In this document: positions 1-9,141 of the stretch, one piece after another
Layout: the number at the start of each line of letters is the position of its first letter
Numbering within the stretch: the stretch's first letter is position 1
DNA from: Streptomyces sp. NBC_00224
GTDB taxonomy: Bacteria; Actinomycetota; Actinomycetes; Streptomycetales; Streptomycetaceae
Assembly: GCF_041435195.1 (NCBI RefSeq)
Contig: NZ_CP108106.1
Span: 2,604,001 to 2,668,000, forward strand
Length of the DNA stretch: 64,000 nucleotides
Reading direction: 5' to 3'
The notes under the pieces: model-generated
Seen by the model: only the letters and a program-made list of their open reading frames with translations
Database searches by the model: none
What the model was told of the DNA's origin: nothing
Translations under genes and position numbers: made by a program

Positions 1-241
1 GCTGATAGGCCGCGGGCTCATCCTTCACCGCCGGAGCTTTCAACCCCCGCCCATGCAGGCAGGAGTGTTATCCGGTATTAGACCCCGTTTCCAGGGCTTG
101 TCCCAGAGTGAAGGGCAGATTGCCCACGTGTTACTCACCCGTTCGCCACTAATCCACCCCGAAAGGCTTCATCGTTCGACTTGCATGTGTTAAGCACGCC
201 GCCAGCGTTCGTCCTGAGCCAGGATCAAACTCTCCATGAAT
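1..241 (-). rRNA. rrs: 16S ribosomal RNA, 5' portion (partial)
   Basis: Read on the minus strand this is the 5' end of a bacterial small-subunit rRNA. The universal start motif (AGAGTTTGATCCTGGCTCAG) is the complement of 214-233. It is followed by the region carrying CGAACGCTGGCGGCGTGC and the 'ACATGCAAGTCGAACG' primer site typical of actinobacteria. The mature 5' end should lie near 240. Only about the first 240 nt are inside the window, and the rest of the rrn operon lies to the left of position 1. Confidence 0.97.
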
Positions 242-700
242 GTTTACCGGTAATCCGGTCCACACACACGAAAGAGCGGGACAGCCATGTCGGAATAAGA
301 CCGACCGTCCTCAGCGTCCTCGCTGTGTAATTGCCTGCCCGCCACAAGGGCGCACAGGACTTTTCAAAGGAACCTCCAACCCACCACAAGGGATGGGCCG
401 GGGTTGTCAATCTGGCGTTGACTTTTGGCACGCTGTTGAGTTCTCAAGGTACGGACGCTTCCTTTGTTCCCGTTTCCGGGCCCTCCGGGCGCTTCCTTCG
501 TTTCCGACTCTATCAGACTCTTTCGTGTCCGATTCCCAGTCAGCGGGATTCGCTTTCCAGGTTTTCGCTTTCGCGTTTCCCTTTCGGCGTGGTCACTACT
601 TTAGCTGATTTCCCAGGCGGCTCATAATCGAGCCACTGAATCCAAATTCCGGCATGCCGAAACAAGGACCCGTTGGGGTCAGTCGTAGGTAGTGGGTGGC
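242..700 (-). promoter_or_regulatory. rrn operon leader and promoter region
   Basis: About 530 bp separate the 16S 5' end from the next gene and contain no convincing protein gene. On the minus strand, the stretch complementary to about 434-455 reads CTTGAGAACTCAACAGCGTG, a conserved Streptomyces rrn leader element linked to antitermination or processing. Two -10-like hexamers read toward the 16S gene: TAGAGT (complement of 507-512) and TAAAGT (complement of 598-603), which fits tandem rrn promoters. The -35 elements are not obvious by eye. The leader is less GC-rich than its surroundings, as usual for rrn promoters. Confidence 0.7.
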
Positions 701-772
701 CGCTTCGGGTTGCTGAACAGCAGGGCCCGTCTCAAGCGGCTCGGGCTACGTTAGGCGTCGGGCCGGGCCGAG

Positions 773-1414
773 TCAAGTTGCGCGGCGGCGTGGCTGATGT
801 GCCCGGTACGGGCTGACTGTCGGGTCGTCAGAGATCCAGAACCGCCAGGGATGTGGGGCTCCGTCGCCGCCCACGCCGGTGCGCGGTCCGCTGCGTACCA
901 GGTCGGCCGGTGGCGGGGTCCCCGTAAGTACGGAGAGCGGGGCATCCGTGCCGGTGCAGACGTCAGTGCCGTCGAGGGCTCGGTCGACGTCCAGGGCCGT
1001 GGCCAGCCGGGCCGGTCCTTTGGCCAGTTCCTTGTCGTTTCGGGCCGAGATTCGACGTTTACGCGCGAGCTCCGCGCCTACCTGGATCTCGCCCGCCCGC
1101 AGCAGGACCCCGCTCGCCGCACCCTCCTGCCCGCACACCACGTTCAGGCAGTGCCACATCCCGTACGTGAAGTAGACGTACGCGTGGCCGGCCGGGCCGA
1201 ACATCACGCCGTTGCGCGCCGTGCGGCCGCGGAAGGCGTGCGACCCGGGGTCGTTCGCGCCGTCGTACGCCTCCACCTCCGTGAGCCGCAGCTCGACCGG
1301 GCCGTCGGCGGTGCGGCGCACGAGGGTGCGGCCGAGGAGGTCGGGTGCGACCTCCAGGACGGGGCGGTCGAAGAAACCGCGTGGGAGTGGCGTACGTTCG
1401 GGGCCCGCGATCAT
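773..1414 (-). CDS. DNA-3-methyladenine glycosylase (AAG/MPG family)
   Basis: 213 aa, the normal length for the bacterial AAG/MPG fold. These enzymes excise 3-methyladenine, hypoxanthine and related alkylated purines by hydrolysing the N-glycosidic bond, which starts base excision repair. Family motifs are clear. RLTEVEAY carries the presumed catalytic Glu48, followed by the [14 protein letters not shown] segment and the [20 protein letters not shown] core near residues 70-92. The ATG start at 1414 gives a complete N-terminus. The gene reads leftward toward the rrn leader and is divergent from the Spo0M-like gene, with a short spacer of 85 bp. Function is inferred from the family; confidence is high. 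Confidence 0.93.
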   Translation of the reverse strand: MIAGPERTPLPRGFFDRPVLEVAPDLLGRTLVRRTADGPVELRLTEVEAYDGANDPGSHAFRGRTARNGVMFGPAGHAYVYFTYGMWHCLNVVCGQEGAASGVLLRAGEIQVGAELARKRRISARNDKELAKGPARLATALDVDRALDGTDVCTGTDAPLSVLTGTPPPADLVRSGPRTGVGGDGAPHPWRFWISDDPTVSPYRAHQPRRRAT

Positions 1415-1499
1415 GGCGTCCGAGCGTACCGGGTGGGGAGACGGAACCGGAGGCCGCGGTTTTGCGTTTAGTGGGGGCAGGATCTATGGAGGGAACAGC

Positions 1500-2282
1500 A
1501 TGGGGTTCAAGCGTCTGCTTGCGAGTCTGGGTGCCGGTGGCGCTTCGGTGGAGACCGAACTGACCGAGGCGAATGTGGTGCCGGGCGGTGTCGTCCAGGG
1601 CGAGGTGCGGATCCAGGGCGGATCCGTGGACCAGATGATCGAGGGGCTCTCGGTCGGTCTCCAGGCGCGGGTCGAGGTCGAGGGCGGTGACCACGAGACC
1701 AAGCAGGACATCGAGTTCACCAAGCTGCGCCTCGGCGGCGCGTTCGAGGTGAAGGCGGGCGCGGTGCACGTGGTGCCGTTCGGCCTGGAGATTCCGTGGG
1801 AGACGCCGGTCACGACGGTCGACGGTCAGCCGCTGCGCGGGATGCACATCGGTGTGACGACGGAGCTGGAGATCGCGCGCGCCCTGGACTCGGGCGACCT
1901 TGACCCGATCAACGTGCACCCGCTGCCGGCGCAGCAGGCGATCCTCAACGCCTTCATCCAGCTGGGCTTCCGCTTCAAGAGCGCGGACATGGAGCGCGGG
2001 CACATCCGCGGCACCCGCCAGCGGCTGCCGTTCTACCAGGAGATCGAGTTCTTCGCGCCGTCGGAGTACCGGGGTCTCAACCAGGTGGAGCTGACCTTCG
2101 TAGCGGACGACCGCGCGATGGACGTGGTCCTGGAGATGGACAAGAAGCCGGGTCTGTTCAGCGAGGGCAGCGACTCGTACCGCTCGTTCCAGGTGGGTCT
2201 GCACGACTACCAGGCGACGGACTGGTCGGCCTATCTGCACCAGTGGCTGGCGGAGGTCGGCGGCCGGCGCAACTGGTTCTAG
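1500..2282 (+). CDS. Spo0M-like (SpoOM family) sporulation-control protein
   Basis: 260 aa. It begins with [19 protein letters not shown] and keeps the beta-rich, arrestin-like pattern of the SpoOM family through about residue 235 (for example the [16 protein letters not shown] region and the [16 protein letters not shown] segment). In Bacillus, Spo0M influences sporulation and cell shape through a scaffold-like protein. Its role in Streptomyces is not established here. The ATG at 1500 was chosen because GGAGGG lies just upstream (about 1488-1493). The protein has no signal peptide and is probably cytosolic. A perfect hairpin follows the stop codon, so the gene is probably monocistronic. Confidence 0.88.
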   Translation: MGFKRLLASLGAGGASVETELTEANVVPGGVVQGEVRIQGGSVDQMIEGLSVGLQARVEVEGGDHETKQDIEFTKLRLGGAFEVKAGAVHVVPFGLEIPWETPVTTVDGQPLRGMHIGVTTELEIARALDSGDLDPINVHPLPAQQAILNAFIQLGFRFKSADMERGHIRGTRQRLPFYQEIEFFAPSEYRGLNQVELTFVADDRAMDVVLEMDKKPGLFSEGSDSYRSFQVGLHDYQATDWSAYLHQWLAEVGGRRNWF

Positions 2283-2294
2283 GCTCGCCCTCGT

Positions 2295-2325
2295 CACTGG
2301 ATCCCGGTGTCACCGGGATCCAGTG
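2295..2325. terminator. Perfect 15-bp inverted repeat after the Spo0M-like gene
   Basis: CACTGGATCCCGGTG at 2295-2309 pairs perfectly with 2311-2325, leaving one central base. It starts 13 bp after a stop codon and has no T tract. This is the usual look of a Streptomyces factor-independent terminator, but an operator for the downstream PEBP gene (start at 2371) cannot be excluded. Confidence 0.6.
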
Positions 2326-2370
2326 CCTATGGTCAGCGATGCCGATGGTTACCGATCAGGAGGTGCCCGC

Positions 2371-2907
2371 GTGAGCGAGCTCAAGAGGCCGCCGCTCCCC
2401 CATGACTTCCACCCCGAGGTGCCCTCGTTCACCGTGGTGAGCGAGGACGTCCAGGAGGGTGCGCCGCTGCAGGACGCCCAGGTGTACGCGGCCGGGAACA
2501 TGTCTCCCCACCTTCGGTGGGAGGGGTTCCCGGCCGAGACCGAGAGCTTCGCGGTGACGTGCTTCGACCCGGACGCCCCGACGGGCAGCGGGTTCTGGCA
2601 CTGGGTGGTGTTCGACATCCCGGCGTCGGTGACCGAGCTGCCGGTCGGCGCGGGCAGCGGGAAGTTCGAGGGTCTGCCGGCCGGGGCGGTCCAGGTCCGC
2701 AACGACTACGGGTCGAAGGAATTCGGCGGGGCGGCTCCGCCGGCCGGGGAATCGCACCGCTATGTCTTCACCGTGTACGCGGTGGATTCCGCGAAGCTGG
2801 GACCGGACGCGGACGTGTCGCCCGCCGTCGTCGGATTCAATCTCCGGTTCCACACTCTGGCACGCGCGCAGCTGATCGGTACGTACACGGGTCCCTCGAA
2901 CAGCTGA
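2371..2907 (+). CDS. YbhB/YbcL-type PEBP (Raf kinase inhibitor-like) protein
   Basis: 178 aa from the GTG at 2371, chosen because AGGAGG sits 7-12 bp upstream; an earlier in-frame ATG lacks such a site. It shows the PEBP signature: a [21 protein letters not shown] stretch around residues 65-85 forming the anion-binding pocket, then [10 protein letters not shown] and [12 protein letters not shown]. Bacterial PEBPs bind small anionic ligands, but their physiological role is poorly defined. There is no signal peptide, so it is cytosolic. A T-tailed terminator follows directly. Confidence 0.92.
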   Translation: MSELKRPPLPHDFHPEVPSFTVVSEDVQEGAPLQDAQVYAAGNMSPHLRWEGFPAETESFAVTCFDPDAPTGSGFWHWVVFDIPASVTELPVGAGSGKFEGLPAGAVQVRNDYGSKEFGGAAPPAGESHRYVFTVYAVDSAKLGPDADVSPAVVGFNLRFHTLARAQLIGTYTGPSNS

Positions 2908-2939
2908 CTCCGGGTAGCTGATCGTTCCTTCATTGTTTG

Positions 2940-2979
2940 CCCTGCTCTGGTCTTGGAGAGATCAGAGCAGGGCATTTTT
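2940..2979 (+). terminator. Rho-independent terminator after the PEBP gene
   Basis: GCCCTGCTCTG (2940-2950) pairs with CAGAGCAGGGC (2963-2973), and the stem continues inward with one G-T wobble. It is followed by ATTTTTA. A stem with a T tract is uncommon in this GC-rich sequence, so the call is strong. Confidence 0.88.
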
Positions 2980-3064
2980 AATGCGTTGTCCGTCGTGGCG
3001 AGCCCGGCCAAAGTTGATCCAAGCCCGCCAGGGAGTGGGCCGGCACTACGCGGAGGTGGGCAGG

Positions 3065-3571
3065 ATGCGGGACACGCTGGTACTGAACGCGAGCTTCGAG
3101 CCGCTGTCGACGGTCACTCTCAACCGTGCGGTGGTGCTGGTCCTCCAGGACAAGGCCGTCGTCGAGCAGGAGCATCCCGAGCTCAGGATGCGTGCGGCCG
3201 CCGTGGAGATACCGGTGCCGCGGGTGATCAGGCTCTGCCGTTACGTACGGGTGCCCTTCCGAAGACAGGCTCCGTGGTCGAGAAGGGGGGTGCTGGTCCG
3301 GGACCAGCACCGGTGCGCGTACTGCGGAAGGCGCGCGACCACCGTGGACCACGTGGTGCCGCGGGCCCAGGGCGGGCGGGACAGCTGGCTCAATACGGTG
3401 GCGTCCTGCGCCGAGGACAACCACCGCAAGGCCGACCGGACGCCGGACGAGGCGGGGATGCCGCTGTTGCGGGAACCGTTCGAGCCGTCGCCCGCGGACG
3501 CGATGCTGCTCGGCATGGCGGCCGGTGATCGGTCCGCGCTGCCGGAGTGGTTGGCTCGCGGGGCTGCGTAA
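3065..3571 (+). CDS. HNH endonuclease family protein
   Basis: 168 aa. A zinc-type HNH module occupies roughly residues 78-125: a CAYCG pair, TVDHVVPRAQGG (the first His of HNH), WLNTVASCAEDNHRKAD (Asn and final Cys/His). The N-terminal part (LVLNASFEPLSTVTLNRAVVLVLQDKA) matches the common actinobacterial stand-alone HNH proteins, which are chromosomal and not linked to a methylase or phage. The substrate is unknown; a nicking or repair role is only inference. The ATG at 3065 follows a GGAGGTGGGCAGG tract. No partner gene is adjacent. Confidence 0.88.
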   Translation: MRDTLVLNASFEPLSTVTLNRAVVLVLQDKAVVEQEHPELRMRAAAVEIPVPRVIRLCRYVRVPFRRQAPWSRRGVLVRDQHRCAYCGRRATTVDHVVPRAQGGRDSWLNTVASCAEDNHRKADRTPDEAGMPLLREPFEPSPADAMLLGMAAGDRSALPEWLARGAA

Positions 3572-3598
3572 GCACACGCTGCAAGCGTCGGGATTCGG

Positions 3599-3668
3599 GT
3601 GCGGACCGTGGGTGGCTGGGCGCGCCCACGCGGCGGAGCCGCAAATAGACACAGCCCCGCGCCCCTAA
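3599..3668. repeat. Copy 1 of a dispersed 'GTGGCTG..CGCGCC' intergenic element
   Basis: This short element lies between convergent genes (HNH and TauE). It reads GCGGACCGTGGGTGGCTG, then CGCGCCCACGCGGCGGAGCCGC, then ACACAGCCCCGCGCCCCTAA. A closely similar arrangement recurs at 37161-37240, and related copies lie at 7894-7984, 17799-17852 and 52375-52494. The internal CGGCGGAGCCG can form a small hairpin. Confidence 0.7.
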
Positions 3669-4441
3669 CCGCGCAGGACCAACTGCACGATCGCCACCAC
3701 GCCCACCGCGATGATCACCCCCCGCAGCACCGTCGGCTTCAGGCGGCGGCCTACCTTGGCGCCGATCTGGCCTCCTATGGTCGAGCCGACCGCGATGAGC
3801 AGGACGGCGGTCCAGTCGAAGTCGGCGACGAAGAGGAAGAAGACGGCGGCGATGCCGTTGACCAGGGCCGCGAGGATGTTCTTGACGGCGTTGACGCGCT
3901 GCAGGCTCTCGGGGAGCAGCAGGCCCATCAGGGAGAGGTAGAGCACGCCCTGGGCCGCACCGAAGTAGCCCCCGTAGATGCTGGCGAAGAAGAGGCCGAC
4001 GAGCAGGACGGGGCCGCCGTCGGGGCGGGCCTGGGTGCCGGTGGCCTCGCGGCGGCGCTTGACGGCGGCGGCGATGCGCGGCTGGAAGAGGACGAGCAGC
4101 AGCGCGAGGCCGACCAGTACGGGGACGATCGCGTCGAACGCGTCGGACGGCAGGGCGAGCAGCAGGATGGCGCCGACGAGCCCGCCGATCAGCGCGGTGG
4201 ACGCGAGGCGCAGGATGCGGCGGGTCTGGCCGCGCAGTTCGCGGCGGTAGCCGATGGCTCCGCTGATGGAGCCGGAGACCAGGCCGAGGGTGTTGGACAC
4301 GTTCGCCGTGATCGGCGGGAGACCGGTGGCCAGCAGCACGGGAAAGGTGATCAGGGTGCCTGAGCCGACGATCGTGTTGATGGTGCCGGCGCCGATGCCG
4401 GCCGCGAAGACCGCGAGTGCTTCCCAGATGGACAAGGCCAT
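3665..4441 (-). CDS. Sulfite exporter TauE/SafE family membrane protein
   Basis: About 258 aa with roughly eight hydrophobic segments arranged as two halves, as in the TauE/SafE (DUF81) family of putative anion exporters for sulfite or organosulfonates. The N-terminal segment 'GIGAGTINTIVGSGTLITFP' is the conserved family motif, and its second copy appears as 'IYGGYFGAAQGVLYLSL'. Start choice is uncertain. The ATG at 4441 overlaps the apparent AAGGAG site, a TTG at 4435 has ideal spacing behind that site, and a TTG at 4453 also exists. The transported substrate cannot be told from sequence. Confidence 0.88.
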   Translation of the reverse strand: MALSIWEALAVFAAGIGAGTINTIVGSGTLITFPVLLATGLPPITANVSNTLGLVSGSISGAIGYRRELRGQTRRILRLASTALIGGLVGAILLLALPSDAFDAIVPVLVGLALLLVLFQPRIAAAVKRRREATGTQARPDGGPVLLVGLFFASIYGGYFGAAQGVLYLSLMGLLLPESLQRVNAVKNILAALVNGIAAVFFLFVADFDWTAVLLIAVGSTIGGQIGAKVGRRLKPTVLRGVIIAVGVVAIVQLVLRG

Positions 4442-4534
4442 CTCCTTACACAATCAGTGAGACGCCTCCCCGCCATGGAGGTCGAGGGGCCGCACTGATC
4501 ATGCACGGATGATGTACTACGCAGTCAACTGGTC

Positions 4535-5464
4535 TCAGTCGACGGGCGGTTCTTCGCGGCGCTCGGATCCCGTGTTGAAGCCGGACATCCCGCTGCCGAG
4601 GTTGCCGAACGCGCCGGACAGGCCCTTGAGCGCGTCGCCGATCTCGCTGGGCACGATCCAGAGCTTGTTGGCGTCGCCCTCGGCGATCTTCGGGAGCATC
4701 TGGAGGTACTGGTACGAGAGGAGCTTCTGGTCGGGGTCGCCCGCGTGGATGGACTCGAAGACCGTACGGATCGCCTGGGCCTCGCCCTCGGCGCGCAGGG
4801 CGGCCGCCTTGGCCTCACCTTCGGCGCGCAGGATCGCGGACTGCTTCTCGCCCTCGGCGCGCAGGATCTCGGACTGCCGGACACCTTCGGCCTGGAGGAT
4901 CGCGGCGCGCTTGTCACGGTCGGCGCGCATCTGCTTCTCCATCGAGTCCTGGATGGAGGTCGGCGGCTCGATCGCCTTCAGCTCGACGCGGTTGACGCGG
5001 ATGCCCCACTTGCCGGTGGCCTCGTCGAGGACGCCGCGCAGGGCCGCGTTGATCTCCTCGCGGGAGGTGAGGGTCCGCTCCAGGTCCATGCCGCCGATGA
5101 TGTTGCGGAGGGTGGTGACGGTGAGCTGTTCGATCGCCTGGATGTAGCTGGCGACTTCGTACGTGGCGGCGCGGGCGTCGGTCACCTGGTAGTAGATGAC
5201 CGTGTCGATGTTGACGACCAGGTTGTCCTGGGTGATCACCGGCTGCGGCGGGAACGGCACGACCTGCTCACGCAGGTCGATGCGGTTGCGGATCGAGTCG
5301 ATGAACGGGACGACGATGTTCAGGCCCGCGTTCAGCGTCCTCGTATAGCGGCCGAAGCGCTCGACGATGGCCGCGCTGGCCTGCGGGATCACCTGGATGG
5401 TCTTGATCAGGGCGATGAAGACCAGCACCACCAGAATGATCAGGACGATGATGATCGCTGACAT
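4535..5464 (-). CDS. SPFH/Band 7 (stomatin-like) membrane protein
   Basis: 309 aa. A single N-terminal membrane anchor (SAIIIVLIILVVLVFIALI, residues 2-20) is followed by the SPFH/Band-7 domain from QVIPQASAAIVERFGRY to about residue 180. Next comes an Ala/Glu/Arg-rich heptad repeat (ILQAEGVRQSEILRAEGEKQ type, about 185-235) typical of the oligomerising coiled coil. This is the QmcA/HflK-C/stomatin-like class that forms large membrane rings and organises microdomains. The ATG at 5464 was chosen because it puts the anchor at the N-terminus. The gene lies downstream of the NfeD-like gene with 79 bp between them, a pairing conserved across bacteria. Confidence 0.92.
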   Translation of the reverse strand: MSAIIIVLIILVVLVFIALIKTIQVIPQASAAIVERFGRYTRTLNAGLNIVVPFIDSIRNRIDLREQVVPFPPQPVITQDNLVVNIDTVIYYQVTDARAATYEVASYIQAIEQLTVTTLRNIIGGMDLERTLTSREEINAALRGVLDEATGKWGIRVNRVELKAIEPPTSIQDSMEKQMRADRDKRAAILQAEGVRQSEILRAEGEKQSAILRAEGEAKAAALRAEGEAQAIRTVFESIHAGDPDQKLLSYQYLQMLPKIAEGDANKLWIVPSEIGDALKGLSGAFGNLGSGMSGFNTGSERREEPPVD

Positions 5465-5543
5465 CGCGTTCCCCGTGCCTTTCTTGCCTCTAGGAAGTGC
5501 GCGGCAGCTGTGCGGCTCCCGGCCCGGATGATCCTGGCATGGT

Positions 5544-5966
5544 TCACATGACGATGGCAGTCGCTCCGTCGATCTCGACCACATCGACCTGCTGGCCGGG
5601 TTCGAAGGACTGGCCGCCGTCGAGGGTGCGGGCCGACCACACCTCGCCCGCCAGCTTGATCCTGCCGCCGCTGCTGTCGACTCTCTCCAGGACGACGGCC
5701 TGACGGCCCTTCAGCGCGTCGATGCCGGTGGCGAGGCGGGGCCGCTCGGCGCTGTGCCGGGCCGCGATGGGCCGGACGACGGCGATGAGGGCGACCGAGA
5801 CCACGACGAAGACGAGGACCTGCGCGACGGTGCCCAGGCCGAGGCCCGCGGCCACGGCCGCGGCGACCGCGCCGACGGCCAGCATGCCGAATTCCGGCAT
5901 GGCGGTCAGCACCAGAGGAATTCCGAGACCCGCCGCCGCGATCAGCCACCCAACCCATGCGTCCAC
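5544..5966 (-). CDS. NfeD family membrane protein
   Basis: 140 aa from the GTG at 5966. The N-terminal half is strongly hydrophobic (WLIAAAGLGIPLVLTAMPEF and AQVLVFVVVSVALIAVV, about three to four membrane helices). The last 65 residues form the NfeD C-terminal OB-fold: GRQAVVLERVDSSGGRIKLAGEVWSART, then the FEPGQQVDVVEIDGATAIVM end. NfeD partners the SPFH protein encoded just downstream, probably acting together in membrane quality control or fluidity. No strong ribosome site is visible; the start was chosen because it precedes the first hydrophobic helix. Confidence 0.88.
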   Translation of the reverse strand: MDAWVGWLIAAAGLGIPLVLTAMPEFGMLAVGAVAAAVAAGLGLGTVAQVLVFVVVSVALIAVVRPIAARHSAERPRLATGIDALKGRQAVVLERVDSSGGRIKLAGEVWSARTLDGGQSFEPGQQVDVVEIDGATAIVM

Positions 5967-6025
5967 GAGGTCATCGTAGGTCCGGGCACCCCGCCACGGA
6001 CAGTGCGCCCGGGGAGCGCCCGGGG

Positions 6026-6817
<792 letters not shown>

Positions 6818-6955
6818 GAGCGCGTTGTCTCCCCATGCAATCGTCTTGAGGTCCGGGCTGTTCCTGTGGGCAGGGTCCCGGGGAAATCTCCCAGGGAAAA
6901 CCTACGCCACTGAGGGAGTGGACCTGCCGTGAGGGCCAGTACCTAGGCTGGGTCC

Positions 6956-7753
6956 ATGTTCTCGGAACCACGTTCAGGTCGGCTGGCCGCATGGGGAAAT
7001 GCCCTGTTGGCCGGGAAAGTTTCACCGGATGACGCCGCGTCGGCGATCGTCGGGGACGACACGGTGCACCGGGTGGCGGGGCTGCCGGGTGAAGCGACGC
7101 CGGTGGGGCTCACGCTGGCGCTCGGGCGGCTGCGGGGGCTCGGGGTGACCGGCTTCCGGGTCGCGCTGCCCGCGCCGGGGCATCCGCTGGGGCTCAGCGG
7201 GCCGCCGGAGTTCAACGCGCGGGCGCTGGACGCGGAGGAGGCCGTCGTCGGATTCGGGGCGCCGCACGGGCTGGTGCCGGAGGTCAGCGAGGTGGGGCCC
7301 GCGGGTGATGTGCGGGTGGAGGTCGTCTGGCAGTGCCTGGCGGTACGGGAGGCGCCGCCGGCCGATGTGCCCTCGCTCGGGGAGGCGGAGCGGGAGCTGG
7401 CGGAGGCTCTGCGGGAGGCGACGGTCGTGCTGACCCGGCTCGACGTCGCCGGATCGGGGCCGGCGGCGGAGGCGGCGATCGACGCGTACCGGGCGCGGGC
7501 GGAGGGGCCGGACGACATGGTCCTGGCTCCTGGCTATCCGGCGCGGGCGGTACGGGTGTTGGAGCTGGCCCGGCGGGTCGCGCTGCTGGTCGAGGTGGCG
7601 CGCGGGGCGGAGCACATCGGCGGGGCGGTGAGCGCGTCGGAGCTGGCGGTTCGGGCGGAGGCGTTGCGGCCGGTGGAGCGGGTGGCTCGGCGGGCTCGGG
7701 TGGCGGCGTACAACTCGTACGTGGAGGGTCCCCCACCCCGCCCGTTCCCTTAA
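6956..7753 (+). CDS. Conserved Streptomyces protein of unknown function
   Basis: 265 aa beginning MFSEPRSGRLAAWGNALLAGKVSPDDAASAI. I do not recognise a characterised domain. The sequence is soluble, alanine- and valine-rich, with no signal peptide or membrane segment. A long helical section lies around residues 140-230 (an ELAEALREATVVLTRLDVAG region and RAVRVLELARRVALLVEVARG). The gene is divergent from the ABC ATPase (138 bp apart). Coding statistics (strong third-position GC) support a real gene. It is followed by a 330-bp hairpin-rich spacer. Confidence 0.8.
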   Translation: MFSEPRSGRLAAWGNALLAGKVSPDDAASAIVGDDTVHRVAGLPGEATPVGLTLALGRLRGLGVTGFRVALPAPGHPLGLSGPPEFNARALDAEEAVVGFGAPHGLVPEVSEVGPAGDVRVEVVWQCLAVREAPPADVPSLGEAERELAEALREATVVLTRLDVAGSGPAAEAAIDAYRARAEGPDDMVLAPGYPARAVRVLELARRVALLVEVARGAEHIGGAVSASELAVRAEALRPVERVARRARVAAYNSYVEGPPPRPFP

Positions 7754-8085
7754 CCCTCCGGGGGTGGGTGGGGGTGGAGGCTCGTTTCCCGGGGGCTGCG
7801 CCCCCGGACCCCCGTTGCGGGGCCTGCGGCCCCTGCACCCCGCTTCGGGGCTCCGCCCCGGACCCCGTTGCTTCGGGCTCCGCCCCGGATCCCGTTCGTC
7901 TGCGGGCCGTCTGTGGCTGGTCGCGCAGTTCCCCGCGCCCCTAACCCCTCAGGGGCGCGGGGAGCCCCCACCCACCCGCAGCCAAAAACCGCGTCCGGGG
8001 GCGTAGCCCCTGGCGGGGGTGGGGGCACAAGCCTCTGGGGCGCAGCGGACATTTCCGCGCGCCCCGGGGCTCGACCGCTTTGCGG
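7754..8085. repeat. Hairpin-rich intergenic spacer with copy 2 of the dispersed element
   Basis: This 332-bp stretch between convergent genes contains no gene. Its first half is built of short iterations of CGGGGCTCCGCCCCGGA-like palindromes (7800-7890). Copy 2 of the window's dispersed element spans 7894-7984: GTTCGTCTGCGGGCCGT, then CTGTGGCTGGTCGCGCAGTT. A perfect hairpin follows in which CCCCGCGCCCCT (7931-7942) pairs with 7951-7962. It probably serves as a bidirectional terminator. Confidence 0.75.
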
Positions 8086-8328
8086 TCAGGAGTTGGAGGA
8101 CTCGTTGCCGAAGGCCGGGTTGAGGAGGCCGACGACGTTCACCGAGTTGCCCGTGGCGTTGACCGGGACCTGGATCGGCGCCTGGACCAGGTTGCCGGAG
8201 ACGACGCCGGGGGAGTTCTTGGCCTCGCCGTCCGCGTTCGCTCCGTGCGCGGCGGCGGCACCGGCACCGGCTGCGACGATTCCTCCGGCGACCATGGCGA
8301 CGGCGGCGGCCTTCTTCAGGTTCTTCAC
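8086..8328 (-). CDS. chpE: Short chaplin, ChpE type
   Basis: 80 aa from the GTG at 8328, preceded by GGAGG with 8-nt spacing. An N-terminal Sec signal (VKNLKKAAAVAMVAGGIVAA, ending near residue 27 at an Ala-rich site) precedes one chaplin domain of about 40 residues: SPGVVSGNLVQAPIQVPVNA, then GNSVNVVGLLNPAFGN. The two cysteines found in most chaplins are absent, which marks the ChpE subtype. Short chaplins are secreted, assemble into amyloid-like fibrils and lower surface tension so that aerial hyphae can rise. In S. coelicolor chpE (SCO1800) also lies beside a LuxR-type two-component pair, as here. Confidence 0.93.
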   Translation of the reverse strand: MKNLKKAAAVAMVAGGIVAAGAGAAAAHGANADGEAKNSPGVVSGNLVQAPIQVPVNATGNSVNVVGLLNPAFGNESSNS

Positions 8329-8499
8329 TTCAGGTTCCTCCTGGTCTCGCTGCGACGGTCCGCCGCAGCACGCCCTGGAGAACGCCCACCGGTCGCCGGA
8401 GATACGCCGGACGGGTGACATACACCCGACGGTATGAATCTCTCACTGGAGCGTGACGATCCGTATTTACGGACCTACACCTTTTTATACGGCGCCCCG
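8329..8499 (-). promoter_or_regulatory. chpE upstream region with a perfect 14-bp palindrome
   Basis: 171 bp separate the regulator gene from chpE, and the chpE promoter must lie here. TCCGTA (8460-8465) and TACGGA (8468-8473) form a perfect inverted repeat with a 2-bp centre, about 130 bp upstream of the chpE start. The surroundings are AT-richer than average (the TTTTTATAC stretch near 8482-8490). Which factor binds cannot be read from sequence. Confidence 0.45.
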
Positions 8500-9141
8500 T
8501 CAGTCCGTCAGGCCGTGGCGGACCGCCCACAGGGCCGCCTGGGTGCGGTCCGCCAGGTCCAGCTTCATCAGGATGTTGGAGACGTGTGTTTTCACCGTCT
8601 TCTCGGACAGGACCAGTGCTCGGGCGATCTCCCGGTTCGAGCGGCCGTCCGCGATCAGGCCAAGGACTTCGCGCTCGCGCTCGGTGAGCGAGGTGCCCCG
8701 GCCCTGGCCGCCGCCCGCGTCGTCCTGGGAGAGCAGTGCGCCCGCGACCTCGGGCTGGAGCAGCACGTGCCCGGCGTGCACCGAGCGGATCGCGCCGGCC
8801 AGTGCCTCCGGGTCGACGTCCTTGTACACATAGCCCGCCGCGCCCGCCCGCAGCGCGGGCACCACCGTGCGCTGCTCGGTGAAGCTGGTGACGATCAGCA
8901 CCTTCGCCGGGTTGGCCAGCGTGCGCAGCTTGCGCAGCGCCTCGATGCCGTCCATGCCGGGCATCTTCACGTCCATCAGGACGACGTCCGGCTTCAGCTC
9001 CTCGGCTCGGGCGACCCCCTCGGCCCCGTCGGCGGCCTCGCCGACGACCTCTATGTCGTCCTGGACCTCCAGGAACGTCCGCAGGCCGCGGCGGACCACC
9101 TGGTGGTCGTCGACCAGGAGGACTTTGATGCTGTCAGCCAC
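8500..9141 (-). CDS. LuxR/NarL-family two-component response regulator
   Basis: 213 aa. The receiver domain spans residues 5-120 with acidic pocket DD11-12, phospho-acceptor Asp57 (VVLMDVKMPGMDG), the T/S of VTSF, and Lys of YVYKDV. The C-terminal NarL/LuxR helix-turn-helix spans about 150-210 (LTEREREVLGLIADGRSNREIA, then SEKTVKTHVSNILMKL). The gene overlaps the upstream histidine-kinase gene by 8 bp, so the two are translationally coupled. Chaplin chpE lies directly downstream on the same strand; regulation of chpE by this pair is plausible but unproven. Confidence 0.95.
   Translation of the reverse strand: MADSIKVLLVDDHQVVRRGLRTFLEVQDDIEVVGEAADGAEGVARAEELKPDVVLMDVKMPGMDGIEALRKLRTLANPAKVLIVTSFTEQRTVVPALRAGAAGYVYKDVDPEALAGAIRSVHAGHVLLQPEVAGALLSQDDAGGGQGRGTSLTEREREVLGLIADGRSNREIARALVLSEKTVKTHVSNILMKLDLADRTQAALWAVRHGLTD

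Noticed and set aside
225..627. Short frames inside the 16S leader
   Set aside because: They overlap rrn leader and promoter sequence and encode no conserved protein.
4453..4453. TTG start for the TauE/SafE gene
   Set aside because: No ribosome site precedes it. The later ATG (4441) or TTG (4435) fits the AAGGAG tract better.
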